Position numbers and translations under genes: made by a program
Shown: in pieces, positions 35,697-45,319 of the stretch
Layout: each line of letters opens with the position of its first letter
Position numbering within the stretch: position 1 is the stretch's first letter
Assembly: GCA_963825565.1 (NCBI GenBank)
Contig: CAWGTW010000002.1
Span: 248,001 to 312,000, forward strand
Length of the DNA: 64,000 nucleotides
Direction of reading: 5' to 3'
Source: JBFGCT01 sp963825565
Lineage (GTDB): Bacteria > Actinomycetota > Acidimicrobiia > Acidimicrobiales > Ilumatobacteraceae
Notes under the pieces: generated by a model
Database searches by the model: none
What the model saw: the letters and a program-made list of their open reading frames with translations, nothing else
What the model was told of the DNA's origin: nothing

Positions 35697-36448
35697 GCGC
35701 CGACCGCCCGAGCCTGCCGACCGTGATGGAGCGTGTGCGCGAGGTCGACGGCTGGATGACACCCGGACAGGCGGCGACGCTGTACGACGCCGCGATGCGC
35801 TGCCCGGCCGGCGGGCGCATCGTCGAGATCGGCAGCTTCCGCGGCCGGTCGACGATCGTCCTGGCGACGGGCGCGGCACCCGATGTCGACGTGATCGCCA
35901 TCGACCCGCACGCCGGCAACGACCGGGGACCCCAGGAGATCGAGGGGTTCGAGGAGGCCGCGGCGGACGACCATGCGCTGTTCAACGAGAACCTGGCAGC
36001 CGCCGGGGTTGCCGAGCGGGTCCGCCATGTCCGTGAGTTCTCCGACGCCGCGCTCGCCGCGGTCGACGGCGCCGTCGACGTGCTCTACATCGACGGCGCC
36101 CACCGGTACGCCCCGGCCCGCGCCGACATCGTCGCCTGGGGCGCGCGGGTCACCGACGGGGGAGTGATGCTGATCCACGACTCGTTCTCGTCGGTCGGCG
36201 TCACGCTGGCGATCCTGCGCGAGCTCGTCGCCGGCCGTCGCTTCCGCTACATCGGCCGGTCGCGCTCGATGACGATCTACCGGGCCGATCTCGGCGCCGG
36301 TGTCGGACCCCGAGCGCGCAACGCGGCGCGTCAACTCGCCCAGCTCCCTTGGTTCGTCGGGAATCTGGCCCTCAAGGTGGCGCTGACGCTCGGGCTCGGC
36401 CGGTTGCTGGCCCGCGCCGGCCGCTCGGTCCCGGAGTGGCCGTACTGA
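35693..36448 (+). CDS. Class I SAM-dependent methyltransferase (Methyltransf_24-like)
   Basis: 251 residues. SAM motif GRIVEIGSFRGRSTIVLATG, acidic strand end VIAIDPHAGNDRG, and VDVLYIDGAHRYAPARADIV plus GGVMLIHDSFSSVGVTLAIL, typical of the small methyltransferases found in polysaccharide clusters. The C-terminal ~45 residues (LAQLPWFVGNLALKVALTLG) are hydrophobic and may attach it to the membrane. Set between ubiA and dprE1 in the same run, it probably methylates a sugar or lipid of the same glycan. Substrate unknown. Confidence 0.82.
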   Translation: MSADRPSLPTVMERVREVDGWMTPGQAATLYDAAMRCPAGGRIVEIGSFRGRSTIVLATGAAPDVDVIAIDPHAGNDRGPQEIEGFEEAAADDHALFNENLAAAGVAERVRHVREFSDAALAAVDGAVDVLYIDGAHRYAPARADIVAWGARVTDGGVMLIHDSFSSVGVTLAILRELVAGRRFRYIGRSRSMTIYRADLGAGVGPRARNAARQLAQLPWFVGNLALKVALTLGLGRLLARAGRSVPEWPY

Positions 36449-36455
36449 TGGGCAG

Positions 36456-36461
36456 TAGCCT
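36456..36461 (+). promoter_or_regulatory. -10-like hexamer TAGCCT upstream of dprE1
   Basis: TAGCCT in the 22-base gap after the methyltransferase gene precedes GTG 36471 by nine bases, so dprE1-dprE2-GT4 may have their own promoter. Confidence 0.45.
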
Positions 36462-36470
36462 CTACAGGCG

Positions 36471-37871
36471 GTGAGATCGGAACGGACGGCGGTGAGCGGG
36501 TGGGGGCGAACGGCGCCCACCGTGGCGACAGTGCTCGACGCCACCGTCGCCGAGCTGGCCGGAGCGGTCGCCTCCGCACGCGGCACGGGACGCGGGGCGA
36601 TCGCCCGCGGCCTCGGCCGGGCGTACGGTGATCCGGCCCAGAACGGTGGCGGGTTCGTGTTGCGACTCGACCCGGGATCCGAATCTGTCGTGCTCGACGC
36701 GGCGGCGGGAACGGTGACCGCCGGCGCCGGCGTCAGCTTCGACACGCTGCTCCGGATGCTCGTTCCGCAGGGGTGGTTCGTCCCGGTCACGCCGGGAACC
36801 CGCTTTGTGACCGTCGGCGGGGCGATCGCCAGCGACATCCACGGCAAGAACCATCACGTCGACGGCTCGTTCGGGATGCACGTCACCGAGCTCGGGTTGC
36901 TGCTCGCCGACGGGTCCGCCGTGACCGTGACCCCCGGCTGCGACGCCGAACTGTGGTCGGCGACGCTCGGCGGCATGGGCCTGACCGGGGTGATCACCAC
37001 GGCGACGTTCCGGCTCCTGCCGATCGAGACGAGTCGATGCGTGGTCGAGACCGAGCGCTTGCACGATCTCGACGCCCTGCTCGAACGGATGGCGACCGGC
37101 GACGACGAGCACCGGTACTCGGTGGCGTGGGTCGATCTGACCGCCACCGGCAGCCACCTCGGCCGCTCCGTGCTCACCCGTGGCGACCACGCGACGGTCG
37201 CCGACCTCGACACCTTCGGTGCACGCGGTGGTCGCTCGACCGGCGACCCGCTGGCGTACGATCCCGGCTTTCTCGCCGCGGTGCCGTCGCATCTGCCCAA
37301 CGTGCTGAGCCGGCCGGCGGTCCGGGCGTTCAACGAGCTGTGGTACCGCAAGGCGCCGCGCCGCCGGGTCGGGCTGGAGGCGATCACCGGGTTCTTCCAT
37401 CCGCTCGACATGGTCGGCGAGTGGAACCGGCTGTACGGGCGGCACGGGTTCCTGCAGTACCAGTTCGTCGTGCCGTTCGAAGCGGTCGACACCCTGCGCG
37501 CGATCGTCGTCGACGTCGCCGAGTCCGGCGCGGCCAGCTTCGTCAACGTGTTGAAGCGGTTCGGCGCCGCGAGCGGCGGGCTGCTCAGCTTCCCGCGGCC
37601 CGGTTGGACGCTGACGATCGACCTCCCGGCCTCTGCTCCCGGCCTCGGACCCCTGCTCGCCCGCCTGGACGACCTCGTGCTCGGTGCCGGGGGGCGCCAC
37701 TATCTCGCCAAGGATGCGACCGCACCACCGGAGGTGATCCGCGCCGGATATCCCCGGCTCGCCGAATGGCAAGCGATCCGCGACCGGGTCGATCCCGACC
37801 GCGTCTGGGTGAGCGACCAGGCGCGTCGGCTCGAACTGCTGAACACGACGACGACGGGAACGACGGCATGA
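36471..37871 (+). CDS. dprE1: Decaprenylphosphoryl-beta-D-ribose oxidase DprE1
   Basis: 466-residue FAD enzyme oxidising the 2'-OH of decaprenyl-phosphoryl-ribose. Near-identical blocks to the mycobacterial enzyme: SGWGRTAPTVATV, AIARGLGRAYGDPAQNGGGF, VTVGGAIASDIHGKNHHVDG (His124), NELWYRKAP, FFHPLDMVGEWNRLYG, HGFLQYQFVVP, YLAKDA (Lys414) and SDQARRLELL. The residue aligned with Cys387 of M. tuberculosis, in the W-x-x-C-x-D-x-P segment, is Thr382 here (WTLTIDLP). GTG 36471 is used; GTG 36492 (VSGWGR) is an alternative. dprE2 starts four bases before its stop. Confidence 0.95.
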   Translation: MRSERTAVSGWGRTAPTVATVLDATVAELAGAVASARGTGRGAIARGLGRAYGDPAQNGGGFVLRLDPGSESVVLDAAAGTVTAGAGVSFDTLLRMLVPQGWFVPVTPGTRFVTVGGAIASDIHGKNHHVDGSFGMHVTELGLLLADGSAVTVTPGCDAELWSATLGGMGLTGVITTATFRLLPIETSRCVVETERLHDLDALLERMATGDDEHRYSVAWVDLTATGSHLGRSVLTRGDHATVADLDTFGARGGRSTGDPLAYDPGFLAAVPSHLPNVLSRPAVRAFNELWYRKAPRRRVGLEAITGFFHPLDMVGEWNRLYGRHGFLQYQFVVPFEAVDTLRAIVVDVAESGAASFVNVLKRFGAASGGLLSFPRPGWTLTIDLPASAPGLGPLLARLDDLVLGAGGRHYLAKDATAPPEVIRAGYPRLAEWQAIRDRVDPDRVWVSDQARRLELLNTTTTGTTA

Positions 37872-38614
37872 ACAACGCGATCAATCAACCCCAGCACGTG
37901 CTCGTGCTCGGCGGCACCAGCGACATCGCCGCGGCGATCGTCGCCCGCCTCGCCTCGCCGTCGCTGCGCCACGTCGTGCTCGCCTGCAGGGATCCCGCAG
38001 CGGTCGATACCGCGGGCTACGCCGCCGGGCCGGCGAAGGTGGTCACCGTGCGGTTCGACGCCACCGAGCACGATCGGCATCGCGACCTGATCGCGGGCGT
38101 GGTCGAGCGCTACGGCGATCTCGACATCGTGATCCAGGCGTTCGGCCAGCTCGGCTCGGGCGTCGCCGACGACCCGGTCGCGGCCGCGGCGCTCGTCGAT
38201 GCGAACACCGCTGGTGCGGTCAGCTCCGGGCTCGCAGTCGCCGAACAGCTCCGCCGACAGGGCCACGGGACGCTCGTCGTGCTGTCGAGCGTCGCCGGCG
38301 TCCGCACCCGCGCCTCGAACTTCGTGTACGGCGCGACCAAGGCCGGCCAGGACGCCTTCGCCACCGGTCTCGGCCATGCGCTCCACGGCACCGGAGCTCG
38401 GGTGCTCACCGTGCGCCCGGGGTTCGTCAGAACGACGATGACCGCCGGGCTGCCGGAGGCGCCGTTCACGATCGACGCCGGCGACGTGGCCGACGCGGTG
38501 GTCGCCGGGCTGCGGCGAGGCAGGGAGGTCGTCTGGGTGCCCGGGATCCTGCGCGGCGTGTTCGGGGTCTTCCGCTTCCTCCCCGGGTTCGTGTGGCGCC
38601 GACTCGATCGATGA
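37868..38614 (+). CDS. dprE2: Decaprenylphospho-beta-D-erythro-pentofuranosid-2-ulose 2-reductase DprE2
   Basis: 248-residue short-chain dehydrogenase completing the epimerisation to decaprenyl-phosphoryl-arabinose. Cofactor motif LVLGGTSDIAAAIVARLA, VIQAFGQLGSG, catalytic VLSSVAGVRTRASNFVYGAT with Tyr154 and Lys158, VRPGFVRTTMTAGLPEAP, and a C-terminal hydrophobic arginine-rich tail (FRFLPGFVWRRLDR) as in the mycobacterial enzyme. It overlaps dprE1 and the GT4 gene by four bases each (ATGA). Confidence 0.94.
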   Translation: MNNAINQPQHVLVLGGTSDIAAAIVARLASPSLRHVVLACRDPAAVDTAGYAAGPAKVVTVRFDATEHDRHRDLIAGVVERYGDLDIVIQAFGQLGSGVADDPVAAAALVDANTAGAVSSGLAVAEQLRRQGHGTLVVLSSVAGVRTRASNFVYGATKAGQDAFATGLGHALHGTGARVLTVRPGFVRTTMTAGLPEAPFTIDAGDVADAVVAGLRRGREVVWVPGILRGVFGVFRFLPGFVWRRLDR

Positions 38615-39759
38615 GCGCCGCGGACGAGCGGTTGTCGGCGGCGGCGGAGCGGGTCCGCCGGCTCGGGATCACCTGCGTCGAGAGCTACGCGTGGCGCGAC
38701 CTCGACGATCCCGAGGCCGGTGGTTCGGAGGTCCATGCCGACGAGATCCTCCGCCGCTGGTCCGCGTTGGGCATCGCCGTCCACCATCGGACGTCGACGA
38801 TCGACCGTCGGCGGACGTTCGAGCGCCACGGGTACCGGGTCACCCAACTCGGCGGCCGGTACGACGTGTTCGGGCGCGTGATCCTCCGCCAGCTCCTCCG
38901 GCGGCGCCCGCCGAGCACCGCCACGCTGGAGATCTGGAACGGGATGCCCTGGTTCGGGCCGGTGTGGGCTCCCCGACGCCGGCTGGTCTGGCTCCACCAC
39001 GTCCACCGCGAGATGTGGGACGACGCCGTGCCGGGCCGGCTCGCCGGCGTCGGTCGGTGGCTGGAGACGGGCCTGGCCCCGCGCTTCTATCGCCGGAGCC
39101 GGATCGCCACACTGTCGGAGTCGGCGGCCGAGGAGATCGTCGAACTGGGCATTCCCCGCGTGCGGCTGCAGGTGATTCCTCCCGGCGTCGACGAGCGGTT
39201 CACGCCCGACGAGTCACGGCGCAACCCGACGCCGCTGGTTGTCGTCGTCGGCCGACTCGCCCCGGTGAAACGCCAGCGGCTCGCGCTCGAGGCGATCGCG
39301 GAGGCGCGCCGGACCCACCCCGGGCTGGAGGTCGAGCTGATCGGTGACGGGCACGACCGAGCGGTGATCGAGTCGTGGGTGGCCTCCCACCGAGCCGACG
39401 CCTGGGTGCACCTTCTCGGGCGGGTCAGCGACGATGCCCTGCTCGACGCGTACCGCCGGGCGTGGCTCGTCGTCAGCGCATCGCAGGCCGAGGGCTGGGG
39501 CATGTCGCTGACCGAGGGCGGCGCATGCGGAACCCCGGCCGTCGCCACCGACATCGCCGGTCATCGCGGCGCGGTGCTCGACGGTGCGACCGGCGTGCTC
39601 GATCGGCCCGACCGGCTCGGCGTGCACATCGCCGCGCTGCTCGCCGACCCGGCACGGCGCTCCACGCTCGGCGAGGCCGCGATCGCACACGCCGGCGGGC
39701 TGTCGTGGACGGCGGTCGCCGCCCAGCAGCTCGAGCTGCTCGCCGACTCGCTCGGTTGA
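38611..39759 (+). CDS. Glycosyltransferase family 4 (GT-B)
   Basis: 382 residues. The C-terminal Rossmann half shows IPPGVDERFTPDE, VVVVGRLAPVKRQRLALEAI and the GT4 E-x7-E signature in SQAEGWGMSLTEGGACGTP. The N-terminal half begins CVESYAWRDLDDPEAGGSEV with the glycine-rich acceptor loop. A retaining transferase for a nucleotide-sugar donor; sugar unknown, mannose plausible given neighbours. Co-translated with dprE2 and convergent (three bases) with the phosphoribosyltransferase gene. Confidence 0.9.
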   Translation: MSAADERLSAAAERVRRLGITCVESYAWRDLDDPEAGGSEVHADEILRRWSALGIAVHHRTSTIDRRRTFERHGYRVTQLGGRYDVFGRVILRQLLRRRPPSTATLEIWNGMPWFGPVWAPRRRLVWLHHVHREMWDDAVPGRLAGVGRWLETGLAPRFYRRSRIATLSESAAEEIVELGIPRVRLQVIPPGVDERFTPDESRRNPTPLVVVVGRLAPVKRQRLALEAIAEARRTHPGLEVELIGDGHDRAVIESWVASHRADAWVHLLGRVSDDALLDAYRRAWLVVSASQAEGWGMSLTEGGACGTPAVATDIAGHRGAVLDGATGVLDRPDRLGVHIAALLADPARRSTLGEAAIAHAGGLSWTAVAAQQLELLADSLG

Positions 39760-39762
39760 CGT

Positions 39763-40299
39763 TCAGGCCCCGCCGCCGGGGATCAGCTGGTCGAAGCGGA
39801 CCAGCCAGTGGACCCTCAGCTCGTCGAGCAGGCCTCGCTCGGCCTTGTCGACGATCACCGCCGCGCCGGCGTAGGTCGCCCCCGCCCGCTCGACCAGGCC
39901 GCGCAGCGCCCGCAGCGTGCTGCCGGTCGTGATCCAGTCGTCGACGAGCAGCACGACGTCGTGTGGCCCGAGGTCGAACGACCGGCCCTGGAACGTCTCG
40001 GCTCGCCCGCGCCACGTCGGCCCGGTCCGCACGCGCTGGTCCGCACCGGGGTGGTTGCGGTCGTCCTTGCGGGCGAGGACGAGGCCGGCACCGAGCTCGC
40101 GGGCGACGAGCGCGCCGACGATCGGGCCGCGGGCCTCGGGGGCGAACACCTTGGTCACCCCGGCGCCACGGAACGGTGCGGCAAGGGCCGGCCCGAGGAT
40201 GGCCAGCAGCTCGCGATCGCGCAGGACGCCGGCGACGTCGGGGTGGTCGTCGACCAACGGGAACCGCTGCCGGAGCGTCTCGCGCCCGTCGCCGCTCAC
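39763..40299 (-). CDS. PRTase-fold phosphoribosyltransferase-like protein
   Basis: 178 residues. PRPP-binding motif DVVLLVDDWITTGSTLRALR and KVFAPEARGPIVGALVAREL, an apt- or pyrE-like core with a dispensable hood. GTG 40299 overlaps the stop of the upstream mannosyltransferase gene (GTGA), so it is the last gene of the minus-strand glycan operon. Substrate is not evident; general base or nucleotide salvage is possible, and a link to PRPP use by UbiA is speculative. Confidence 0.8.
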   Translation of the reverse strand: MSGDGRETLRQRFPLVDDHPDVAGVLRDRELLAILGPALAAPFRGAGVTKVFAPEARGPIVGALVARELGAGLVLARKDDRNHPGADQRVRTGPTWRGRAETFQGRSFDLGPHDVVLLVDDWITTGSTLRALRGLVERAGATYAGAAVIVDKAERGLLDELRVHWLVRFDQLIPGGGA

Positions 40300-41057
40300 G
40301 GGCGGTGGTGACCGTGGATCGCCCGGTAGGCCCGGCGCCGGCGGCGCAACGAGACGAGGTCGGCCACTCCCCAGAACGTGACCAGGCGGAACGCCTCCAG
40401 GACGATCCCCTTGCTCATCTTCGACTGGCCGGCGACGCGGTCGTGGAAGGCGATCGGGATCTCGACCACGCTCAGCCCGGCGCGCACCGTCCGGTAGGTC
40501 ATCTCGATCTGGAAGCCGTAGCCGCCGGCCTGGACCCCGTCGAGCCCGATCCGCTCGAGCGTTTCGGCGCGATAGACGCGATAGCCCGAAGTCGCGTCGT
40601 TGATCGCCAGCCCGAGCACGATCGCCGCGTAGCGGTTGCCCCACCGCGAGAGCCACGTCCGCCGCCGCGGCCAACCGAGCACCGAGCCGCCGGGGATGTA
40701 GCGCGAGCCGATCACCAAGCCGATCCCGCGATCGGCGAGGAGCAGCATGGTCGGTAGCGCGACCGGGTCGTGCGACAGGTCGCCGTCGATCGTGACCAGG
40801 ACGTCGTATCCCTCGCCGAGGGCGATGGCGAAGGCGTGCTTGTACGCGTTGCCCAGCCCCTCCTTGCGCGGTCGCTCGACCAGCCGGAGCCTGGGGTCGG
40901 TGGCCGCCCGCTCGGCGACGAGGAGCCGGGTGCCGTCGCTCGACGCGTCGTCGACGACCATCACGTCGACGTCGGGGACGTGCTCGTCGATCCGATCGAG
41001 GATCGCGTTGATGTTGGCCGCCTCGTTGTGCGTCGGGACGATGATCAGCGTGCGCAC
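40296..41057 (-). CDS. Polyprenol-phosphate mannose synthase (GT2), Ppm1/DPM1-like
   Basis: 253 residues. LIIVPTHNEAANINAILDRI, VMVVDDASSDGTRLL, the DxD-type VLVTIDGDLSHDP, VIGSRYIPGGSVLGWPRRRT, and the C-terminal VAGQSKMSKGIVLEA typical of dolichol/polyprenol-phosphate mannose synthases. The mycobacterial partner domain (Lnt-like) is not fused. It would make polyprenyl-P-mannose on the inner face for GT-C mannosyltransferases such as the PIG-V-like protein at 49542. GTG 41057. Confidence 0.9.
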   Translation of the reverse strand: MRTLIIVPTHNEAANINAILDRIDEHVPDVDVMVVDDASSDGTRLLVAERAATDPRLRLVERPRKEGLGNAYKHAFAIALGEGYDVLVTIDGDLSHDPVALPTMLLLADRGIGLVIGSRYIPGGSVLGWPRRRTWLSRWGNRYAAIVLGLAINDATSGYRVYRAETLERIGLDGVQAGGYGFQIEMTYRTVRAGLSVVEIPIAFHDRVAGQSKMSKGIVLEAFRLVTFWGVADLVSLRRRRRAYRAIHGHHRP

Positions 41058-41066
41058 GAGTCCCGG

Positions 41067-41072
41067 ACCTTA
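41067..41072 (-). promoter_or_regulatory. -10-like hexamer TAAGGT upstream of the mannose synthase
   Basis: TAAGGT includes the TAA stop of the first aftD gene and precedes GTG 41057 by nine bases, so an internal leaderless promoter is possible. Confidence 0.35.
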
Positions 41073-44000
41073 CCCGCGGCCGTCGTCGGCAGTGGCAGAC
41101 CGCGTCGGGCGGGCCGACACCGGCGTCCTGACGATCGCGGTGGCGACGACCGTCGCCACCGCGATCCAGGCGAAGGAGGCGGCCCAGGCGAAGCGGGACG
41201 GCCAGTCCGGTCCGTCGCCGAAGTCGTTGTACCGTTCGAGCACGACCACCGGGGCCGACGCGATGATCCCGGCGAACAGCACGAGTGCCGGGGTGAGCCG
41301 CGGCCAGCGGTCGGCGAGGGCGATGCTGATCACAGCGAAGATCGCCGGTACGACGCCGGCGACGACCACGAGAATGGCGACCAGCGCACCCGCGACGGCG
41401 AGCCCGTCGGGCCGGAGCAGCCGGCGTCCGTTGGTCGGGACGTCCGCCTGCCGGCGGGGCCAGACGAGGAGCAGCAGCACGACGACCGCGGACAGCGCCG
41501 AGATCCAGAGTCCGAGGGTCACCCGCGACTGCGGGACCCAGTCGAGCACCACCGACCGCGGGCCGGCCGCCGGCGCGAGCAGCCAGCCGTTGGCGTAGCC
41601 GTCGACGAGGATCGGTCTGCCGAGGTCGACCCCGTCGACGGTCGCCCGCCACCCCGGGTTCCAGCTCTGGCCGAGCACCAGCCATGCCGACTCGGTGGCC
41701 GGCCCGACCGTCACATCGATGCGCGTGGCATCCTCGGCGGTGATCTCGATGTCGGGTGCGGCGGCCGGTGGCTCCGCGGGTTCGGAGACCGGTCCGGTCG
41801 AGTCGAGCACGATGCGGTCGATGTCGAGCCCGGTGGCCGCCCCGGCCCGCGTCCGCAGCAGGTGGGGACCTCGATCGAGGCGCAGCGGGTCACCGCACAG
41901 GGTCAACCGGAGCTCGCCACGCTCGAGCGCCGTGGTCGCCGCGCCGGTGACACGGACGGGCACCGGCCGGCCGTCGAGCTCGATCAGGTCGTCCCGGCAG
42001 CCGGTGTCGATCGCTGCTGCCGAGGCGGCCGGCGCCTCGCCGTCGAAGGCGACCTCGGCGATGGCGATCGGCAGGATCTGGGGCGCGCCGGAGAAGTACT
42101 CGGGAGTGGTGCGGGCGCCGATCGGGCCGATGGTCAACGTCGATGTCGATGCGGCGTAGCCGGGGATCGCCAGCGTCGCAGTGGCGAGGCCGTCGCCCGC
42201 CGCGGTCGCGGCGAGCGGCAGGTCGCGCACGTCGCCCGAGTCGCTCGACAGCGTCAGCGCGGCCGGAACGGAGTGCTGCCCGTCGTCGAGCCAGGTGATC
42301 GTCAGCGCGTCGGCGGCGATCGTCCGGCCGTGGTCGATCGCCAGGGTCGCCCCGGTCGCATCGCCGAACGGAGTCTGCCAGGCGGTCGCAGGATCGCCGT
42401 CGCGAGTTGCGGCACCGCGAGCCGCCGGAGCGCCGGGCAGGCGACGGTCGGCGGTGGCCGTCTCGCTCTCGCCGAGCAGCGCGGCGAGCACGTCATCGGC
42501 GGCGCCAGCGGCGAGGCGCACCTCGCCGGTCAGGTCGAACGAGCGCTCGGTCGGCGTGTCGAACGCGCGGGCGAGCAGCGCTTCGGGCGCGGTCCGGTTC
42601 GGCGTCGCTGGGTCGATGCGCTGGCGGGTCAGCACGTAGGTCAGGCGGTGGTCGTCGTCGACCCCACCGGCGGCGATCGTCGTCGCCGCGAGGTCGGGCA
42701 GTCGCACGACGCGGTCGTCGGTCAGACCGGGGAACGAGACTTCCGCGAACCCGACACCCGGTTGGCCCACGTACGAACCGAGCGGGCCGACGTTGTCGGC
42801 GAGCACCTCGATCTCCAACTCCGTGAACTGGCCGGGTGGCAGCTCGATCACCTGGCCGGGTGCGGTGCGCGACCGCTCGTCGAGGGTCACGTCGACGCGG
42901 CGGTCGCCCGCCCCGCCGGCCAGCGTGATGCGCACCTCGGTGAGGTACCGGTTGATCGCTCCGGTCGTCGGTTGGAGCAGGGTGACCGACCCCGGCGTTG
43001 CGGGCGCGCTGAGCTCGACCGCCCAGCGCAGCCCGGCGGTCGCGTCGAAGACACCGGCCCGCCACGCCGTTGCCGGATCGCCGTCGAGCGCGGCGAACGG
43101 GGCGTCCTCTGGCGTGTAGGCGATGCGGTTGCCGTAGTAGCTCGCCCGGACGTCGGCGATGTCCGCCCGGTGCACCGCGACCGTTCGGTCGGCGAGGCGG
43201 TCGCCGAACACGTCGAGCCGGTGGTCGCCGGGATCGTCGTCGAGCACGAGTGGCCCGATGCTCTCGAGCGCGCCGAGGTTCGATCCGATCGTCGACCAGT
43301 GCCGACCCTGCTTGCGGTTCGTGTCGGTCACGACCCACCACGGGTCGGTGCCGAGCGCGGCCGGGTCGAGGTCGCCGTCGGCGACGAGGCGGTCGAGCGT
43401 GGCGGCGTACAGCACCGGGCGGTCGGCGGGGAGGAGCCCGGCGCCGGCCAGGTCGACCAGGCCGTCGCCGTCGCCGGCGACCACGATCGGCGACGAGGCG
43501 GCCACGACCCGCACCCCCGGTGCCTCGCCGACGTCGAACGCGGCGACGACGGGGAACGTCGTCGCCGCATCTGGGCGGGCCAGCGTCAGCTCGTCGATCA
43601 GCGGAATCACCGTCCGGTCGGTGGTCGCCGGCCCGGCATGATCCGGCTCGCCGAGGGCGCCCGTGATGTCGGTCCACAGCGGACCCGGCCGGGCGAGACG
43701 GTATCGCTCGTGCTCGAGATCGTTACGGGTCACGACGGTGGCGACGTCGAGCAGGCGGGTGATCGGAGCGAGCGACTCGGGCTCGAACCAGCCTTCCGCG
43801 AGCCGACGCTCGAACGCGTTGAGCAGGTCGGCGGTCCCCGCCCCACCCTGCGGGACGAGCTCGCGGGCGAGGTAGGGGCGCTCGATCAGGCCCGGGAGGA
43901 CCGGGTCGACGGTGCCGCCCCAGCGGTAGTTGGCGAAGTCGGATCCGGGCAGCTCGTACACCCGGCCGGTACCGCTGTCGTCGAGCCATGCCGCGAGGTC

Positions 44001-45319
44001 GGTCTCGTACGCCGGGAGCGTCTCGTCGCGCAGCAGCGACGGCGTCAGTACGGTCCCGGTGAACCAGGGGAAGAGCTGGACGACGACGAGGCCGACCGCC
44101 GCCGCGGGGACGAGGTCGGCAACCCTCGATCGTGACGTCGCCGCGACCCGACAGCGCAGCCACTCGGCGCCGGCGCCGGCCCCGAACGCCAGGGCGAGGA
44201 CGACGAGCGGCGCAGCGCGCGGCGTCGACCGGAGGGCCTGGCCGGCCGTGGTGTCGGTGGCGAAGCGCTCGAAGAGCCGACCGTAGACCGTCGAGTCGCC
44301 GAGGGGCGCCGCGCCGACGCTGACGGTCAGCCCGACGAGGAGGAGGAGCGCGGCGAACGCCCGGCCGGCGAACCGCACGAGCAGCCCGAGCAGGGCCAGG
44401 CCGGCGATCGTGAACCCGAGCGTCATCAGGAACGGGTCGTTCGTGTACGGCGCGGACGGCCCGACCCACGGGTCGAGGCGGTCGCCACCGTAGAAGAACC
44501 AATAGCCGAGCCCGCGCAGGACCTCGTTCGGGGTGCTTGCGCTCGCCACGGCCTGGTAGGTCTCGGTGTACTGCAGGATCGGAACGCCGTACGCCCCCTG
44601 CACGCTCAGTCCCGCGATCCACCACGCGGACACGCCCGCGCACAGCACGCCGATCCGCACGGCCGCGGCTGCGGCGGCGCGGACCTCGACCCGGCCGGCG
44701 ACCGCATCGGCGACGAGCCACAGCACCGGCGCCAGCCCGGCGAGCACGAGGGAGGTCGCGTTGACGCTGCCGACGAGTGCGACGACGAGCGCGAACGCGG
44801 CGGCCGGTCGCCAGCTCCACGTGCGCACGCGGCGCGAGCGGCGAGCAGGATCATCCACGGCATCGCGGCCCACGGCGCGAGGATCACCGACAGTCGCGCC
44901 AGGTAGCTGAGCAGGTACGGGCTGAAAGCGTAGAAGCTCGCAGCGACCAGGCTCGCGCCCGTCCGCCAACCGAGCCAGCGTGCGAGGCGGTACGTGCCGA
45001 GCGCCGCGGCGAAGACCATCGTCGCCCAGAGCAGGCGCTGCGTCAGCCAGTCCGGAACGGCGAGGCGATCCATCGCCCAGTAGTAGGGGCCGAGCGGAAA
45101 CAGGTAGCCGATGTTCTGGTGCGGCACCGTGCCGGCGCCGACGCTGGGGTCCCACATCGTCGCCGCCCGCCCGAGCACGCCGCCTGGGTCGATCGTCAGG
45201 TAGGTCTTGGTGTCGGCGCTGACCCGGCCCGGCCGGGTGAGCAGCATCGGGACGTAGCACAGGGTGGCGAGGAGTGCGACCGCCGATCGGTCCGGATGCC
45301 GCCGGAGCCAGGCACTCAC
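41070..45319 (-). CDS. AftD-like alpha-(1->3)-arabinofuranosyltransferase, copy 1, frameshifted near 44835
   Basis: About 1416 residues after repair. The N-terminal GT-C part reads LLTRPGRVSADTKTYLTIDP (Asp36), HQNIGYLFPLGPYYWAMDRL, YAFSPYLLSYLARLSVILAP, then, after the step, FALVVALVGSVNATSLVLAG and VLRGLGYWFFYGGDRLDPWV. These match the DUF3367/AftD family of decaprenyl-P-arabinose-dependent transferases. The long extracellular middle holds at least two discoidin-like carbohydrate-binding segments (LDGDPATAWRAGVFDATAGL; RDGDPATAWQTPFGDATGAT). C-terminal membrane spans follow. GTG 45319 overlaps copy 2 (GTGA). One missing base in gctcgcgccgcg (minus strand) explains the frame change. Confidence 0.86.

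Noticed and set aside
40770..44135. A plus-strand open frame of over 1100 codons opposite aftD copy 1
   Set aside because: Composition is Arg/Gly/Asp-rich with no domain and no membrane or fold pattern. It mirrors the third-position GC bias of the real minus-strand gene.
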